From UBA10364 sp905182675 (GTDB lineage Bacteria; Bacteroidota; Bacteroidia; Flavobacteriales; Schleiferiaceae), in assembly GCA_963933975.1 (NCBI GenBank), contig CAWVWE010000010.1:11913-75912 (forward strand): a DNA stretch of 64,000 nt, given 5' to 3'. The notes under the pieces are model-generated. The model had not been told where the DNA came from, ran no database searches, and was given only the letters and a program-made list of their open reading frames with translations. The position numbers and the translations under genes were made by a program. Position 1 is the first letter of the stretch, and the number at the start of each line of letters is the position of its first letter. Below, in pieces: positions 49,157-58,525 of this stretch.

Positions 49157-50184
49157 TGAAAGAGGTAACGTGGAAAAGCCCATCAAACATAGCCTTAGTA
49201 AAATACTGGGGTAAATATGATATTCAGATACCGGCGAATCCCTCAATTTCATTCACCCTGAGTGAAGCTGCAACGACAACGACGTTAAAGTATAAACCAG
49301 GACGTGGTGAACTAAAAGTGTTTCTTGAAGGCATAGAAACACCCTCTTTCCAACCAAAAATCGAAACCTTCCTCCAAAGGACTATTGCACTCTTCCCATT
49401 TACTTCTGATTTTGATTTCGAAGTGCACACCTCCAATAGTTTTCCGCACAGTTCAGGAATAGCGTCATCCGCCTCAGGCATGAGTGCTCTAGCGTTGTGC
49501 TTAACCAGTATAAAAGTAGCCCTTGGTCTAGAAGTTTTAGATTTCTTCCAGCTGGCTAGTGAAGCCGCAAGACTGGGGTCTGGATCAGGCTCAAGATCAG
49601 TATATGGACCACTAGCCGCTTGGGGAACACATGCTGAAATAGATGGGAGTAGCGACCACTTCGCAGTGAGTTTTAAAGATGTCGACCCCGTCTTTACAAC
49701 TTTTCAAGACACCATCTTATTGGTGGATAAAGGAGAAAAAGCAGTGAGTTCAACAGTGGGTCACGGATTAATGGAGGGCCATCCTTATGCAGAGTCTAGG
49801 TTTCTTCAAGCCCATGAAAACCAAAGTATACTGTTGACCGCAATGCTGGATGGTGACCTAGAAACTTTTGGAGAAGTTGTAGAGAGCGAAGCCCTTACAC
49901 TGCACGCAATGATGATGACTTCTTTCCCTTACTTTATATTAATGAAGCCTCAAACTTTAGAGGTAATCAACAGTATTTGGAGGTTTAGAAAAGCAACTGG
50001 AAATCCTGTATTCTTTACACTAGATGCTGGTGCCAATGTCCATGTATTGTATCCAAAATCTCACAAAGAAATAATTCTTAAATTCATAGATGAAGAATTG
50101 CGAACATTCTGTAAGGATGGGAGTTACCTTTGTGACGAAGTTGGTTTTGGACCAACGAAACTAAATGAACATGAGCTTGACTGA
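49153..50184 (+). CDS. mvaD: Diphosphomevalonate decarboxylase
   Basis: A 343-residue GHMP-superfamily enzyme. SNIALVKYWGKYD near residues 11-23 is the MvaD signature; PHSSGIASSASGMSALAL is the ATP loop and GSGSGSRSVYGPLAAW the catalytic block. It makes isopentenyl diphosphate in the mevalonate route. Tandem ATGs at 49153 and 49156; the first overlaps the fabD stop. It overlaps the next kinase by 20 bases. Together with the following two genes it forms an isoprenoid cluster. Confidence 0.94.
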   Translation: MMKEVTWKSPSNIALVKYWGKYDIQIPANPSISFTLSEAATTTTLKYKPGRGELKVFLEGIETPSFQPKIETFLQRTIALFPFTSDFDFEVHTSNSFPHSSGIASSASGMSALALCLTSIKVALGLEVLDFFQLASEAARLGSGSGSRSVYGPLAAWGTHAEIDGSSDHFAVSFKDVDPVFTTFQDTILLVDKGEKAVSSTVGHGLMEGHPYAESRFLQAHENQSILLTAMLDGDLETFGEVVESEALTLHAMMMTSFPYFILMKPQTLEVINSIWRFRKATGNPVFFTLDAGANVHVLYPKSHKEIILKFIDEELRTFCKDGSYLCDEVGFGPTKLNEHELD

Positions 50185-51100
50185 TCCTTTGTTTTACGGT
50201 AAAATACTACTCTTTGGAGAATACGGTATCATAAAAGATAGTATGGGTCTCTCTATACCCCACGCTTACTACAAAGGTGCGTTTAAGTTTTCCAAAGCAT
50301 TCACACCAGAAGAGGCAAAAAGTAGCGCGCATTTATCCAAGTATATAGATTATCTAAAACGCGATGACGCGACGTGTACGTTTGATTTTGAAACCTTCGA
50401 AAAAGATATTTCGCATGGTCTCTTTTTTGACTCCTCCATCCCCCAGGGATTTGGCGTGGGTTCATCAGGAGCTTTAGTTGCGGCGATTTACAATAAATAC
50501 TGTACGAATAAAATTTCCGCTCACCCAAACAAACCTTCAGAGATAAAAGAGTTAAAGAACGTTTTTAGCTGGATGGAAAGTTATTTTCATGGAAAGAGCA
50601 GCGGTATTGACCCAACAATATGCTATTTAGGTCTGCCTTTACTGATACAGAGTAAGGATAAACTAGGCACTGTCACTTTACCCGAGCAAGGCTTGAATAA
50701 GTCTGGAGCAGTTTTCTTACTCAATAGCGGATCCCCCGGAGAAACTCAGCCAATGGTTGAGATCTTCATGGAAAAACTCAAAGAGGATGGTTTCAGACAT
50801 ATGCTCAAGAATCAATTCATTAAATATAATGACGCGTGCATACAAGCCTTTGTTAAAGGAGATAAAACGCCCTTATTTTCAAACCTAAAAAAACTTAGCG
50901 GACTAGTCTTGGACTATTTCGATCCAATGATACCGTCTGGATTTCATGAATTATGGAAGGAAGGTTTGGAGTCTGAGGAATATTTTCTAAAACTTTGCGG
51001 ATCAGGTGGTGGAGGTTTTGTCATGGGATTCACTCGAGACTACGAAAATATCAAAGACAAATTCAAGGAGTTCGATCCTGAGGTTGTTTATAGATTTTGA
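50165..51100 (+). CDS. GHMP kinase, probable mevalonate kinase
   Basis: 311 residues. GKILLFGEYGIIKDSMGLSIP (motif 1, giving the Glu-Tyr-Gly opening of mevalonate kinases), PQGFGVGSSGALVAAIY (motif 2 ATP loop), GKSSGIDPTICYLG and CGSGGGGFVMGFT (motif 3). Position between mvaD and a UbiA prenyltransferase supports mevalonate kinase. A phosphomevalonate kinase role cannot be excluded, since no other kinase is in the cluster. The start could also be Met3 (50171). Overlaps both neighbours. Confidence 0.85.
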   Translation: MNMSLTDPLFYGKILLFGEYGIIKDSMGLSIPHAYYKGAFKFSKAFTPEEAKSSAHLSKYIDYLKRDDATCTFDFETFEKDISHGLFFDSSIPQGFGVGSSGALVAAIYNKYCTNKISAHPNKPSEIKELKNVFSWMESYFHGKSSGIDPTICYLGLPLLIQSKDKLGTVTLPEQGLNKSGAVFLLNSGSPGETQPMVEIFMEKLKEDGFRHMLKNQFIKYNDACIQAFVKGDKTPLFSNLKKLSGLVLDYFDPMIPSGFHELWKEGLESEEYFLKLCGSGGGGFVMGFTRDYENIKDKFKEFDPEVVYRF

Positions 51101-51972
51101 AACCACTTAGCCGACGTCGATTAAAATTCCTGAAATCTCTGGCTCTTCTGAGTCAAATTCGTTGGTACAATATTTTAATGCTCGTTACGGGTCAGTATCT
51201 GGCGGCACTATTTGTATTCGCACCTGAAGGAGATAAATTATCTACTTTATTTGACACCAACACACACCTCGTTATATGGTCCGGAGCTCTGGTCCTGTCT
51301 TTTGGATTCCTCATCAATAGCTTTTACGACCTAGAGTCTGATAGTATTAACAGACCTCAGCAAACTGCTTTTGAACGATTAGTCAGTAAACGCACGAGCC
51401 TAAGAATAGCCCTTACTCTTTTACTTATTGCCATGGTTATGGCGGTAACAGTGAGCTATAGAGCATTTCTTTTTTACGGTTTATATGCCTTCGCTTTATG
51501 GTTGCACAGCCATAAATTAAAAACTATTCCGATTGTCTCGCACAGCAGCGCTGCGATTTTAGCATTGGTTCCTTTTTTTGGAATATCCGTTTATCAGCAG
51601 TATCTAAGTATTCACACTTTTGCCTTTGGTGCATTGCTAGGACTAACGCTGTTTTCCAGAGAGTTACTCAAAGATTTAATGATGTTTAAAGGAGATGTTT
51701 TAGTGGGGCGTTCCACAGTAGCAAGTGAATATGGACTGGGTCAAACTCGGTTTGCACTTTTAATAGGTAACTCTATCGCTTGGATACCTGCTTTTTTCAC
51801 GAGAGATCTTTTTTCTGACATCGCGGAAAAAGGTATATTTCTAATCCTAGTCATGCTTACGCTATCCAACCTTGCAACACTCAGAACGAACGAATTGAAA
51901 GACCTTAAATGGGCACATTTAGGCTATAAAGTCATCATAATTTTAGGCATACTTACCATACCTTTTCTATAG
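51097..51972 (+). CDS. UbiA-family prenyltransferase (TTG start)
   Basis: 291 residues with about eight membrane helices. First Asp-rich motif NSFYDLESDSINRPQ (~83-97), second LLKDLMMFKGDVLVGRSTV. The TTG at 51097 overlaps the kinase stop; the first ATG in frame (51133-region or later) would cut off or shorten the conserved IRWYNILML N-terminus. Similar genes next to mevalonate kinase in Flavobacteriia are annotated as geranylgeranylglycerol-phosphate geranylgeranyltransferase-like, but the acceptor (menaquinone precursor, heme, glycerol phosphate) cannot be read from the sequence. Five bases separate its stop from the convergent T9SS gene. Confidence 0.83.
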   Translation: MKPLSRRRLKFLKSLALLSQIRWYNILMLVTGQYLAALFVFAPEGDKLSTLFDTNTHLVIWSGALVLSFGFLINSFYDLESDSINRPQQTAFERLVSKRTSLRIALTLLLIAMVMAVTVSYRAFLFYGLYAFALWLHSHKLKTIPIVSHSSAAILALVPFFGISVYQQYLSIHTFAFGALLGLTLFSRELLKDLMMFKGDVLVGRSTVASEYGLGQTRFALLIGNSIAWIPAFFTRDLFSDIAEKGIFLILVMLTLSNLATLRTNELKDLKWAHLGYKVIIILGILTIPFL

Positions 51973-51977
51973 GAACT

Positions 51978-54179
51978 TTACCTTAACAAGGAAAGGACAC
52001 CTTCCCTTATCACAATTTCATCAAATGGTAAATAAGCGATCATTCTCCAGGAATAGGCGCCCATAGGTAGATTCTTTCCATTAAATGTACCGTCCCAGCA
52101 TGCATCAATATCGGAGGTTCTATACACCTCATTACCCCAACGATTAAGTACCACGAGTTCATACCCTTCATATCCAACTCCTTTGATTTGGAAGCAGTCG
52201 TTCAAACCATCATTGTCAGGAGTAAAAGCTGTTGGTATGTACATATAAAAATCAGTTTCCACAGCAACAAGAAGAGTGATGCTGTCTATGCAGCCGAAGT
52301 CACTTGACACCACCTGTGTTACCTCATAATCTCCTGGTCTAGAGAAGTCATACTCAAACGTCTCTCCTGAGATGACCGTGGAATCTAAGTACCATGTCCA
52401 TGTGACCTCATTAGAAGCTTTTTCATCAAACAACACCCTTAGCGGAACATACGGATCATTAAGATATTGAAACCCTGCTGATGGTGCTGGCATGTTAATC
52501 GCTTGTGCACTATCCAACTTAAATACACCACAACCATCCGTTAAACTAAACTCATAAAACGAAGTATCTGAATAAGGCAAAAAGGTCCGTGGATTGTTTT
52601 GAGATAGATTATTTGACCAATAAAAGGACAATGGGGGCTCGCCGCCATAATAAAAGGGAGCCAGCATCGCAGAATCCCCAGGACAGACGCGAACCGTATC
52701 TCTTTCGTAAACCATAGAAGTATAGGGCTTCAAGAAAATATCTTGGCTTAATTCCAGGGTGTCCCCACATTCGTCAAAAACTGTGAACGTATAAGTTGTA
52801 TCTGACAATACTTCAACAAATCTATTGAGTGCAATCACACTATCGCCATTCCAGTAGCCATAATAGTCTCCTTCATATGAATTTAGCACTACAGATAATT
52901 CAACGCTATCCCCTGGGCATGACACTGAATCTGAAGATGATAACAACACCATACTTGCATCCAAGGTATCCTTGTCACGCAGATAATAAGTCATCCTATT
53001 CACTGGATAATTATAGCAATCCGTGAACACATAATCTTGGACAATAATTAAAGTATCTAATCCCTCGACGAGGTTGTCATCATAGATCCAAAAAGTCAAG
53101 GTGTCAGCTTGTTGTCCAGGTAACAAATACAAGGTATCCGGTAGCGTGCTAAAATCCTGCCCCTCGATAGCATTGCCCTCGGTTGCAATAGGGATTTTCA
53201 TAGTAACGCCCAGATTGGAAGATCGCGCGAAGATGATCTGGTTCTTATTGCAGCCTTCGACCAAAAGGGAGTCATTAAAAGTGTTTCCAACATTGGTTGA
53301 ATCGCTGATGGTAATAACCGGTCCTTTTAAGGAGTTTTCCTCTAAGAATACGGCTGAACTTAAAGCGTTATCTGAGACATTCGCAAGCTTAAGCCGAATC
53401 GTATACCATCCACCACATTGCACATTAGCCTTCGCTGTAAATTTATCTGTGTAGCCATCTAATGTGGTGATAGAACCATTGGACGCGTTAAAATAGGCGC
53501 TATGCGCAACAAAATTTGGGTTTGCACTTAAGCAATTGGATGCATTGCCTGAACTTGAAGAGCCTGAATTAATAGTATTCACTGCAATAGGAATAGTCGT
53601 GCCAGGTATGGTCGCTATATTCTTTACAATAGTCTGTCCAGTGGCCGCTGTCACCCCATCAATGTACGTTCCTTCCAGAAAAAAGCCGAACACATCATTG
53701 AAATTTGAGCAGGTATATCCGTCATATTCATGAGAACCAAAACAGTAATTAAATGATATGGTGTCCGTTTGAGCGATAAAACTAAACTCTATCTCCACCA
53801 TGTCTTTGATCGCGTAGCCCGATGACCCCAGTTGCGTCAATACTGAAGACAGCTCGGCATCTGTAAAAGTGGTATTGTTTCCAGCACCATTAGTCGCGGC
53901 AATCACATCGGATGCATTTTGCGCTGCGACCATTACAATTCCAGACTGAACAGGGAACGTGGTGTCATTTGCTTGAAAATATCCTATCTGAGTCGTTGAG
54001 GCTTGGGTTAAAGGCAAAGCGTTCTGTCCCATATTGTAAATCGACAGGGTGGAATCAACAAGGATATTAGAGGCCATCCAGTAGGGTTTCTTATAATTCC
54101 CTAATGAGGACACTGTCATGCTTTGACCTAGCATATAGCCAGTAGTCATACAGAATAAGAAAACAATCAATTTAAGCAT
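51978..54179 (-). CDS. Large secreted protein with choice-of-anchor-L-like N-terminus and T9SS type B C-terminal domain
   Basis: 733 residues. Signal peptide (MLKLIVFLFCMTTGYMLG). Residues ~20-285 match the choice-of-anchor L pattern (FSFIAQTDTISFNYCFGSHE, then CSNFNDVFGFFLEG). The middle is made of Ig/PKD-like beta domains (VSCPGDSVELSVVL, VCPGDSAMLAPFYYGG, TWTWYLDSTVISGE). The end (IPTAFTPDNDGLNDCFQI, LVVLNRWGNEVYR, WDGTFNGKNLPMGAYSW) is the gliding-motility/T9SS type B sorting domain. It should be exported by T9SS and deposited on or beyond the outer membrane; adhesive or structural role inferred. Confidence 0.9.
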   Translation of the reverse strand: MLKLIVFLFCMTTGYMLGQSMTVSSLGNYKKPYWMASNILVDSTLSIYNMGQNALPLTQASTTQIGYFQANDTTFPVQSGIVMVAAQNASDVIAATNGAGNNTTFTDAELSSVLTQLGSSGYAIKDMVEIEFSFIAQTDTISFNYCFGSHEYDGYTCSNFNDVFGFFLEGTYIDGVTAATGQTIVKNIATIPGTTIPIAVNTINSGSSSSGNASNCLSANPNFVAHSAYFNASNGSITTLDGYTDKFTAKANVQCGGWYTIRLKLANVSDNALSSAVFLEENSLKGPVITISDSTNVGNTFNDSLLVEGCNKNQIIFARSSNLGVTMKIPIATEGNAIEGQDFSTLPDTLYLLPGQQADTLTFWIYDDNLVEGLDTLIIVQDYVFTDCYNYPVNRMTYYLRDKDTLDASMVLLSSSDSVSCPGDSVELSVVLNSYEGDYYGYWNGDSVIALNRFVEVLSDTTYTFTVFDECGDTLELSQDIFLKPYTSMVYERDTVRVCPGDSAMLAPFYYGGEPPLSFYWSNNLSQNNPRTFLPYSDTSFYEFSLTDGCGVFKLDSAQAINMPAPSAGFQYLNDPYVPLRVLFDEKASNEVTWTWYLDSTVISGETFEYDFSRPGDYEVTQVVSSDFGCIDSITLLVAVETDFYMYIPTAFTPDNDGLNDCFQIKGVGYEGYELVVLNRWGNEVYRTSDIDACWDGTFNGKNLPMGAYSWRMIAYLPFDEIVIREGVLSLLR

Positions 54180-54231
54180 GTCTCGAAGATAGAAAAATCC
54201 TCACTTTAAGACCTATGAAATATCTAGTCTG

Positions 54232-54239
54232 TAACTTTG
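54232..54239 (+). promoter_or_regulatory. -7 element TAACTTTG before the M20 dipeptidase
   Basis: A perfect TAnnTTTG 26 bases before the ATG at 54266. It lies inside the longer open frame from 54215 and so argues for the shorter start. Confidence 0.5.
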
Positions 54240-54265
54240 AGGGAATTCAAACAATAAGATACGTT

Positions 54266-55654
54266 ATGAACCCGAAAAAATTTATAGAAAGCAACAAGGA
54301 CCGTTTACTTAATGAACTGTTCGAATTACTTCGCATTCCATCAATTTCAGCTGACCCAGCTTATAACTCGGACGTTCAAGCTTGTGCTGAAGCTATATCA
54401 GGGCACATGTCAAAATTAGGTCTTGATCATGTTGAAATATTTAAAACCAACGGACACCCTATCGTTTACGGAGAATGTATTGTTGATTCAAGCCTTCCCA
54501 CAGTATTAGTCTACGGTCACTATGATGTTCAACCTGCAGACCCAATTGACCTGTGGGATCAAGATCCGTTTGAGCCCGTCATTAAGCGCACCGAAATTCA
54601 TCCTGAAGGAGCTATTTTCGCTCGAGGGGCATGTGATGATAAAGGGCAAATGTTTATGCATTTTAAAGCTTTCGAAGTCATGAAGGATGCAGGAGAAATT
54701 CCTTGCAACATTAAATTCATGATCGAAGGTGAAGAGGAAGTGGGATCCATGAACCTTGAACCATTCATTTCAGAACATCAAGACAAACTCGCTTGCGACA
54801 CCATACTTATCTCTGATACTGGTATGATCGCTAATGATACGCCTTCTATTACGACAGGACTTAGGGGTCTGAGTTATGTCGAAGTGGAAGTCACTGGCCC
54901 AAACAGAGATTTACACAGTGGGCTTTATGGCGGTGCAGTAGCCAACCCACTAAATATTCTCGCGAAAATGGTCGCTAGCTTACATGATGAAAACGGCCAA
55001 ATCACGGTCACTGGTTTTTATGATGGCGTTGAGATCGTATCACTTGAAGAGCGCGCTTTAATGGCGCAGGCCCCTTTTACTCAGGAAGCTTTTAATGCTT
55101 CAATTAAAATACCAGCTCCTTTAGGGGAAGATGGTTATACAACATCCGAGCGTACCTCCATCAGACCAGCATTAGATGTTAATGGCATGTGGGGCGGGTA
55201 TATAGGCGAAGGCGCGAAGACGGTCATTCCATCTAAAGCTTACGCGAAAATATCTATGCGTCTGGTTCCAGGACAAGATCCAGCGGATATTACAGAAAAA
55301 TTTACACAACACTTCAAGGCCATTGCTCCGGAGAGTGTTTCTGTAAAGGTTACCCCACACCATGGCGGCTTACCTTACGTTACACACACGAGTAATCCTG
55401 CGTATAAAAGTGCATCAAAAGCATATGAAATGACCTTTGGCAAGGCAGCGCTTCCTGTAAGAAGTGGTGGATCTATTCCTATTGTAGCTCTTTTCGAGCA
55501 AATTTTAGGTGCCAAAAGTATCTTAATGGGTTTTGGACTCGATAGCGATGCTATCCACAGTCCCAATGAACACTTCGGAGTATTTAACTACTTTAAAGGG
55601 ATAGAGACCATACCTTATTTCTATAAGTTTTATGCGGAACAACATGGTTCATAA
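54266..55654 (+). CDS. M20-family dipeptidase
   Basis: About 462 residues from Met at 54266. Metal-binding and catalytic blocks: VYGHYDVQPAD (His, Asp), GACDDKGQMF (bridging Asp), EGEEEVGSMN (catalytic Glu pair), RDLHSGLYGG in the dimerisation lid, and GFGLDSDAIHSPNE (last His). This is the M20 carnosinase/dipeptidase type: a di-zinc enzyme cleaving dipeptides, cytoplasmic since no signal peptide is visible. Followed by a strong terminator. It diverges from the T9SS gene with its own promoter. Confidence 0.9.
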   Translation: MNPKKFIESNKDRLLNELFELLRIPSISADPAYNSDVQACAEAISGHMSKLGLDHVEIFKTNGHPIVYGECIVDSSLPTVLVYGHYDVQPADPIDLWDQDPFEPVIKRTEIHPEGAIFARGACDDKGQMFMHFKAFEVMKDAGEIPCNIKFMIEGEEEVGSMNLEPFISEHQDKLACDTILISDTGMIANDTPSITTGLRGLSYVEVEVTGPNRDLHSGLYGGAVANPLNILAKMVASLHDENGQITVTGFYDGVEIVSLEERALMAQAPFTQEAFNASIKIPAPLGEDGYTTSERTSIRPALDVNGMWGGYIGEGAKTVIPSKAYAKISMRLVPGQDPADITEKFTQHFKAIAPESVSVKVTPHHGGLPYVTHTSNPAYKSASKAYEMTFGKAALPVRSGGSIPIVALFEQILGAKSILMGFGLDSDAIHSPNEHFGVFNYFKGIETIPYFYKFYAEQHGS

Positions 55655-55682
55655 AAAAGGCTCCCAATTGGGAGCCTTTTTT
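55653..55682 (+). terminator. Terminator after the M20 dipeptidase gene
   Basis: Perfect stem AAAAAAGGCTCCC/GGGAGCCTTTTTT with AATT loop; the A- and T-flanks make it symmetrical. Confidence 0.92.
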
Positions 55683-55690
55683 ATTTTACC

Positions 55691-55714
55691 CAATGTCTAT
55701 GAACAAAGACATTG
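55691..55714. repeat. Short inverted repeat in the dipeptidase-DUF255 gap
   Basis: CAATGTCT and AGACATTG form a perfect 8-bp inverted repeat separated by eight bases, with no T-run. It could be a regulator site or a chance hairpin. The rest of the 204-base gap shows only the promoter noted at 55847. Confidence 0.4.
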
Positions 55715-55846
55715 TGAATCCTGTATACCGTTTCCGAATATCTTTTGGTTGTATTAGATATAATAGATCTCTGAATTCAAAAAGTTAGCGGGATCATTAG
55801 GCCGCAAAAACAACACGTCAAAGTCCTAGTTGAGGTAACTTAAGGT

Positions 55847-55854
55847 TAAATTTG
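55847..55854 (+). promoter_or_regulatory. -7 element TAAATTTG before the DUF255 gene
   Basis: A perfect TAnnTTTG ending four bases before the ATG at 55859. It implies a leaderless mRNA and supports that start. Confidence 0.55.
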
Positions 55855-55858
55855 GATA

Positions 55859-57955
55859 ATGCGCAAATACCTTTTTCTCTTTATATCGACACTTATATTA
55901 CCTCAGTGTAACATGAATCAATCTTTGAACGAATTAAACACGAGTTCCAGCCTTTATTTAAGACAGCATAAGGACAATCCTGTTCATTGGAAATTATGGT
56001 CCCCAGAAACGCTGAATAGTGCGGAAAAGGAGCAAAAGTTAATGATCATATCTATTGGTTATTCGAGCTGCCATTGGTGCCATGTGATGGAAGAAGAGAG
56101 TTTTGAAAAAGAATCAGTGGCCCAGATCATGAATGACAATTACGTCTCTATAAAAATAGACCGGGAAGAAAGACCGGATATAGATGCGCGTTACATGAGT
56201 GCTGTTCAACTCATGACCGGCGCGGGCGGTTGGCCACTCAATGTGATTGCACTCCCGGATGGGACTCCTGTATTCGGCGGCACTTATTTCAACCAAGAAG
56301 ACTGGGTGAGTGCTTTAAGTCAAATTGCTCAAATGTGGCAGGACCAACCCGATCGCATAAAGGATTACGGTAAAGAGATGCGCAGTGGATTGAATGAGAT
56401 GATTGAAGTCAGCCTCAAAGCAAAGAACGGCGGATTTAAACCTGAGGATTTTCAGGATGTGGCTGCCTTTTGGCAACGAACTATTGACCCAGTTAACGGC
56501 GGACCAAACGGTTCGCCTAAATTCCCTTTACCCTCTAATTACAGCTTTCTATTGGATTATGCCCTACTCGCGAAAGATACAGGCATGACGGACTATGTGT
56601 TTAATACCTTAAATCATATGGCCCTCGGAGGTATTTTCGATCAGTTGCACGGTGGGTTTACGCGTTATTCCACGGATAGATTTTGGAAAGTTCCTCATTT
56701 CGAAAAAATGCTTTACGACAACGCGCAACTTATTAGCCTTTACTCAAAAGCTCATAGAGCATCACCTATGAAACTGTACGGTGAAACTGTACATAAAAGT
56801 ATTGGGTTTTTGCGTAAGGAAATGCACTTAACAGAGGGCCTTTATGCCGCCGCACTAGATGCGGACTCAAGAACTCCTAGAGAAAACAGAGAGGAAGGTG
56901 GCTACTATACCTGGACAGATCAGGAAATTCAGGCCATGGTTATTCCTGAAAAGGAACTCTTTAAACTTTATTTTGACCTTATTCCAGGCCATGATTGGGA
57001 AGGCAAGTTTATTCTTCACCGAACTCTTTTAGACGAAGACTTCATCAAACAGCACCCTGAGATAGACGAAGACTTTAGCGACCTTAAGAAAGGATGGCAT
57101 GATGCACTAAGGGCCGCCTCGAAAGTTAGGATAAAGTCCCATCCTAAACCTGTGCGTGACGAAAAAGCCATTACCACCTGGAATGCACTGTTGGTAGAAG
57201 GATTTGCAAACGCCCATTTTGCTTTTCCTGAGAAAGGCTATGATAAGTTTGCCATAACACTCATTGACGCCATGACTTCGTTGCTGATTGAAAAAGGTGA
57301 ATTAGCCCATCAATACTCAGGAGGTAAAGCGCAAGGAGAAGCATTTTTAGACGATTACGCCGCATATGGTCAAGCGCTCTTATATGGCTATCAATTAACC
57401 GGACAAGATCATTTTTTACAGGATGCACTTGAAATAGCTCAAACTATAGTCAAGAAATTTCCAAATCAAGGTAGTAGTCCTTTCCGACCGTATGCTTCGA
57501 GTAACGTGGCGGATTGGCAACAAGTGATTGAGATTGAGGACAATGTTATTCCAAGTGCAAATTCCATGTGTGCCTTTTTCTTCTTTAGAATTGGACAGTT
57601 TTCTGAACAAACTGCGTACCGTAAAACCGCGACTGAAATGCTAGAAGCTGTTCACGGTAAAGTATTTAAATATGGACCCAATTTTTCCAATTGGCTCTCG
57701 TTAGGTTTGGAGAAAAGTTATGGAACCAATGAAATTGTAGTCTGCGGTGCGCAGTCCAACATCTTCAGCGCACTTATGACAAAATCAACTTATGTTCCGG
57801 GTACCGTATACCTTCAAAGTTTAACAGACGGCGATGGACCACTGCTTAAAGGGCGATTTTCACCGGGAAACACGTTAATTTACGTGTGTAAGAACTCAAG
57901 TTGTCTGCTACCCACCAATTCTACCACACAAGCTATAGATACATGGAAAAACTAA
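55859..57955 (+). CDS. DUF255 thioredoxin-fold protein (YyaL/SSP411-like) with N-terminal export signal
   Basis: 698 residues. The N-terminal thioredoxin-like DUF255 domain has SLYLRQHKDNPVHW, IGYSSCHWCHVMEEESF (Cys70, Cys73), IKIDREERPDID and GGWPLNVIALPDGTPVFGGT. A long alpha/alpha-toroid part follows with FDQLHGGFTRYSTD, VPHFEKMLYDNAQL and DEKAITTWNALLVEGFA. The biochemical role of the family is unknown. Unlike typical cytoplasmic members, which begin just before the LxxHxxNPV block, this one starts with a hydrophobic MRKYLFLFISTLILPQC that resembles a signal or lipoprotein peptide, although the -1 Gln makes a weak lipobox. It overlaps tag. Confidence 0.88.
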   Translation: MRKYLFLFISTLILPQCNMNQSLNELNTSSSLYLRQHKDNPVHWKLWSPETLNSAEKEQKLMIISIGYSSCHWCHVMEEESFEKESVAQIMNDNYVSIKIDREERPDIDARYMSAVQLMTGAGGWPLNVIALPDGTPVFGGTYFNQEDWVSALSQIAQMWQDQPDRIKDYGKEMRSGLNEMIEVSLKAKNGGFKPEDFQDVAAFWQRTIDPVNGGPNGSPKFPLPSNYSFLLDYALLAKDTGMTDYVFNTLNHMALGGIFDQLHGGFTRYSTDRFWKVPHFEKMLYDNAQLISLYSKAHRASPMKLYGETVHKSIGFLRKEMHLTEGLYAAALDADSRTPRENREEGGYYTWTDQEIQAMVIPEKELFKLYFDLIPGHDWEGKFILHRTLLDEDFIKQHPEIDEDFSDLKKGWHDALRAASKVRIKSHPKPVRDEKAITTWNALLVEGFANAHFAFPEKGYDKFAITLIDAMTSLLIEKGELAHQYSGGKAQGEAFLDDYAAYGQALLYGYQLTGQDHFLQDALEIAQTIVKKFPNQGSSPFRPYASSNVADWQQVIEIEDNVIPSANSMCAFFFFRIGQFSEQTAYRKTATEMLEAVHGKVFKYGPNFSNWLSLGLEKSYGTNEIVVCGAQSNIFSALMTKSTYVPGTVYLQSLTDGDGPLLKGRFSPGNTLIYVCKNSSCLLPTNSTTQAIDTWKN

Positions 57956-58518
57956 GCACCTGTCCTTGGTGTCTATCCTCTGAGCTTTATAAATCATACC
58001 ATGACCAGGAATGGGGGCGACCAGTGAGAGAGGAAACTAAGATGTTCGAATTCTTACTACTCGAAACCTTTCAAGCAGGACTTAGTTGGATTACAGTATT
58101 AAATAAAAGGGAGGAGTTTCGTAAAGCGTTTCATTCTTTCGATATGCATAGAGTGGCTGCCATGACAGACCGTGAAGTAGCCAATCTAATGCAAAATGCA
58201 GGGATCATTCGACACGAAGCTAAAATTAGAGCAGCCATATCCAATGCACAGATGGCAATCAACCTAAAGAACGAAGGCAGCTCCCTCGTCGATTTTTTCT
58301 GGTCCTATGTCAACCACCTACCGATCAATAATTGCATTACTTCGACTTCGCAGGTTCCAGGGTTCACTAAACTATCTGAAAAGATATCCAAAGACCTGAA
58401 AAAACGGGGATTTAAGTTCGTGGGACCCACGGTAATCTATGCGCATATGCAGGCGACCGGAATGGTCAACGACCACCTTACAAACTGTCCGCAGTATGCT
58501 GAAATCATGAAAGGCTAA
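57943..58518 (+). CDS. tag: DNA-3-methyladenine glycosylase I
   Basis: About 191 residues from ATG 57943; a longer frame opens at a TTG (57901) but lacks family similarity. Tag features: zinc ligands in STCPWC (Cys7) and YHDQEWG (His20), catalytic LLLETFQAGLSWITVLNKRE (Glu41), and the C-terminal zinc pair in QATGMVNDHLTNCPQY. It removes 3-methyladenine from alkylated DNA. Its start lies 13 bases inside the DUF255 gene, so it is translated from that transcript. Confidence 0.93.
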   Translation: MEKLSTCPWCLSSELYKSYHDQEWGRPVREETKMFEFLLLETFQAGLSWITVLNKREEFRKAFHSFDMHRVAAMTDREVANLMQNAGIIRHEAKIRAAISNAQMAINLKNEGSSLVDFFWSYVNHLPINNCITSTSQVPGFTKLSEKISKDLKKRGFKFVGPTVIYAHMQATGMVNDHLTNCPQYAEIMKG

Positions 58519-58525
58519 GAGATTC

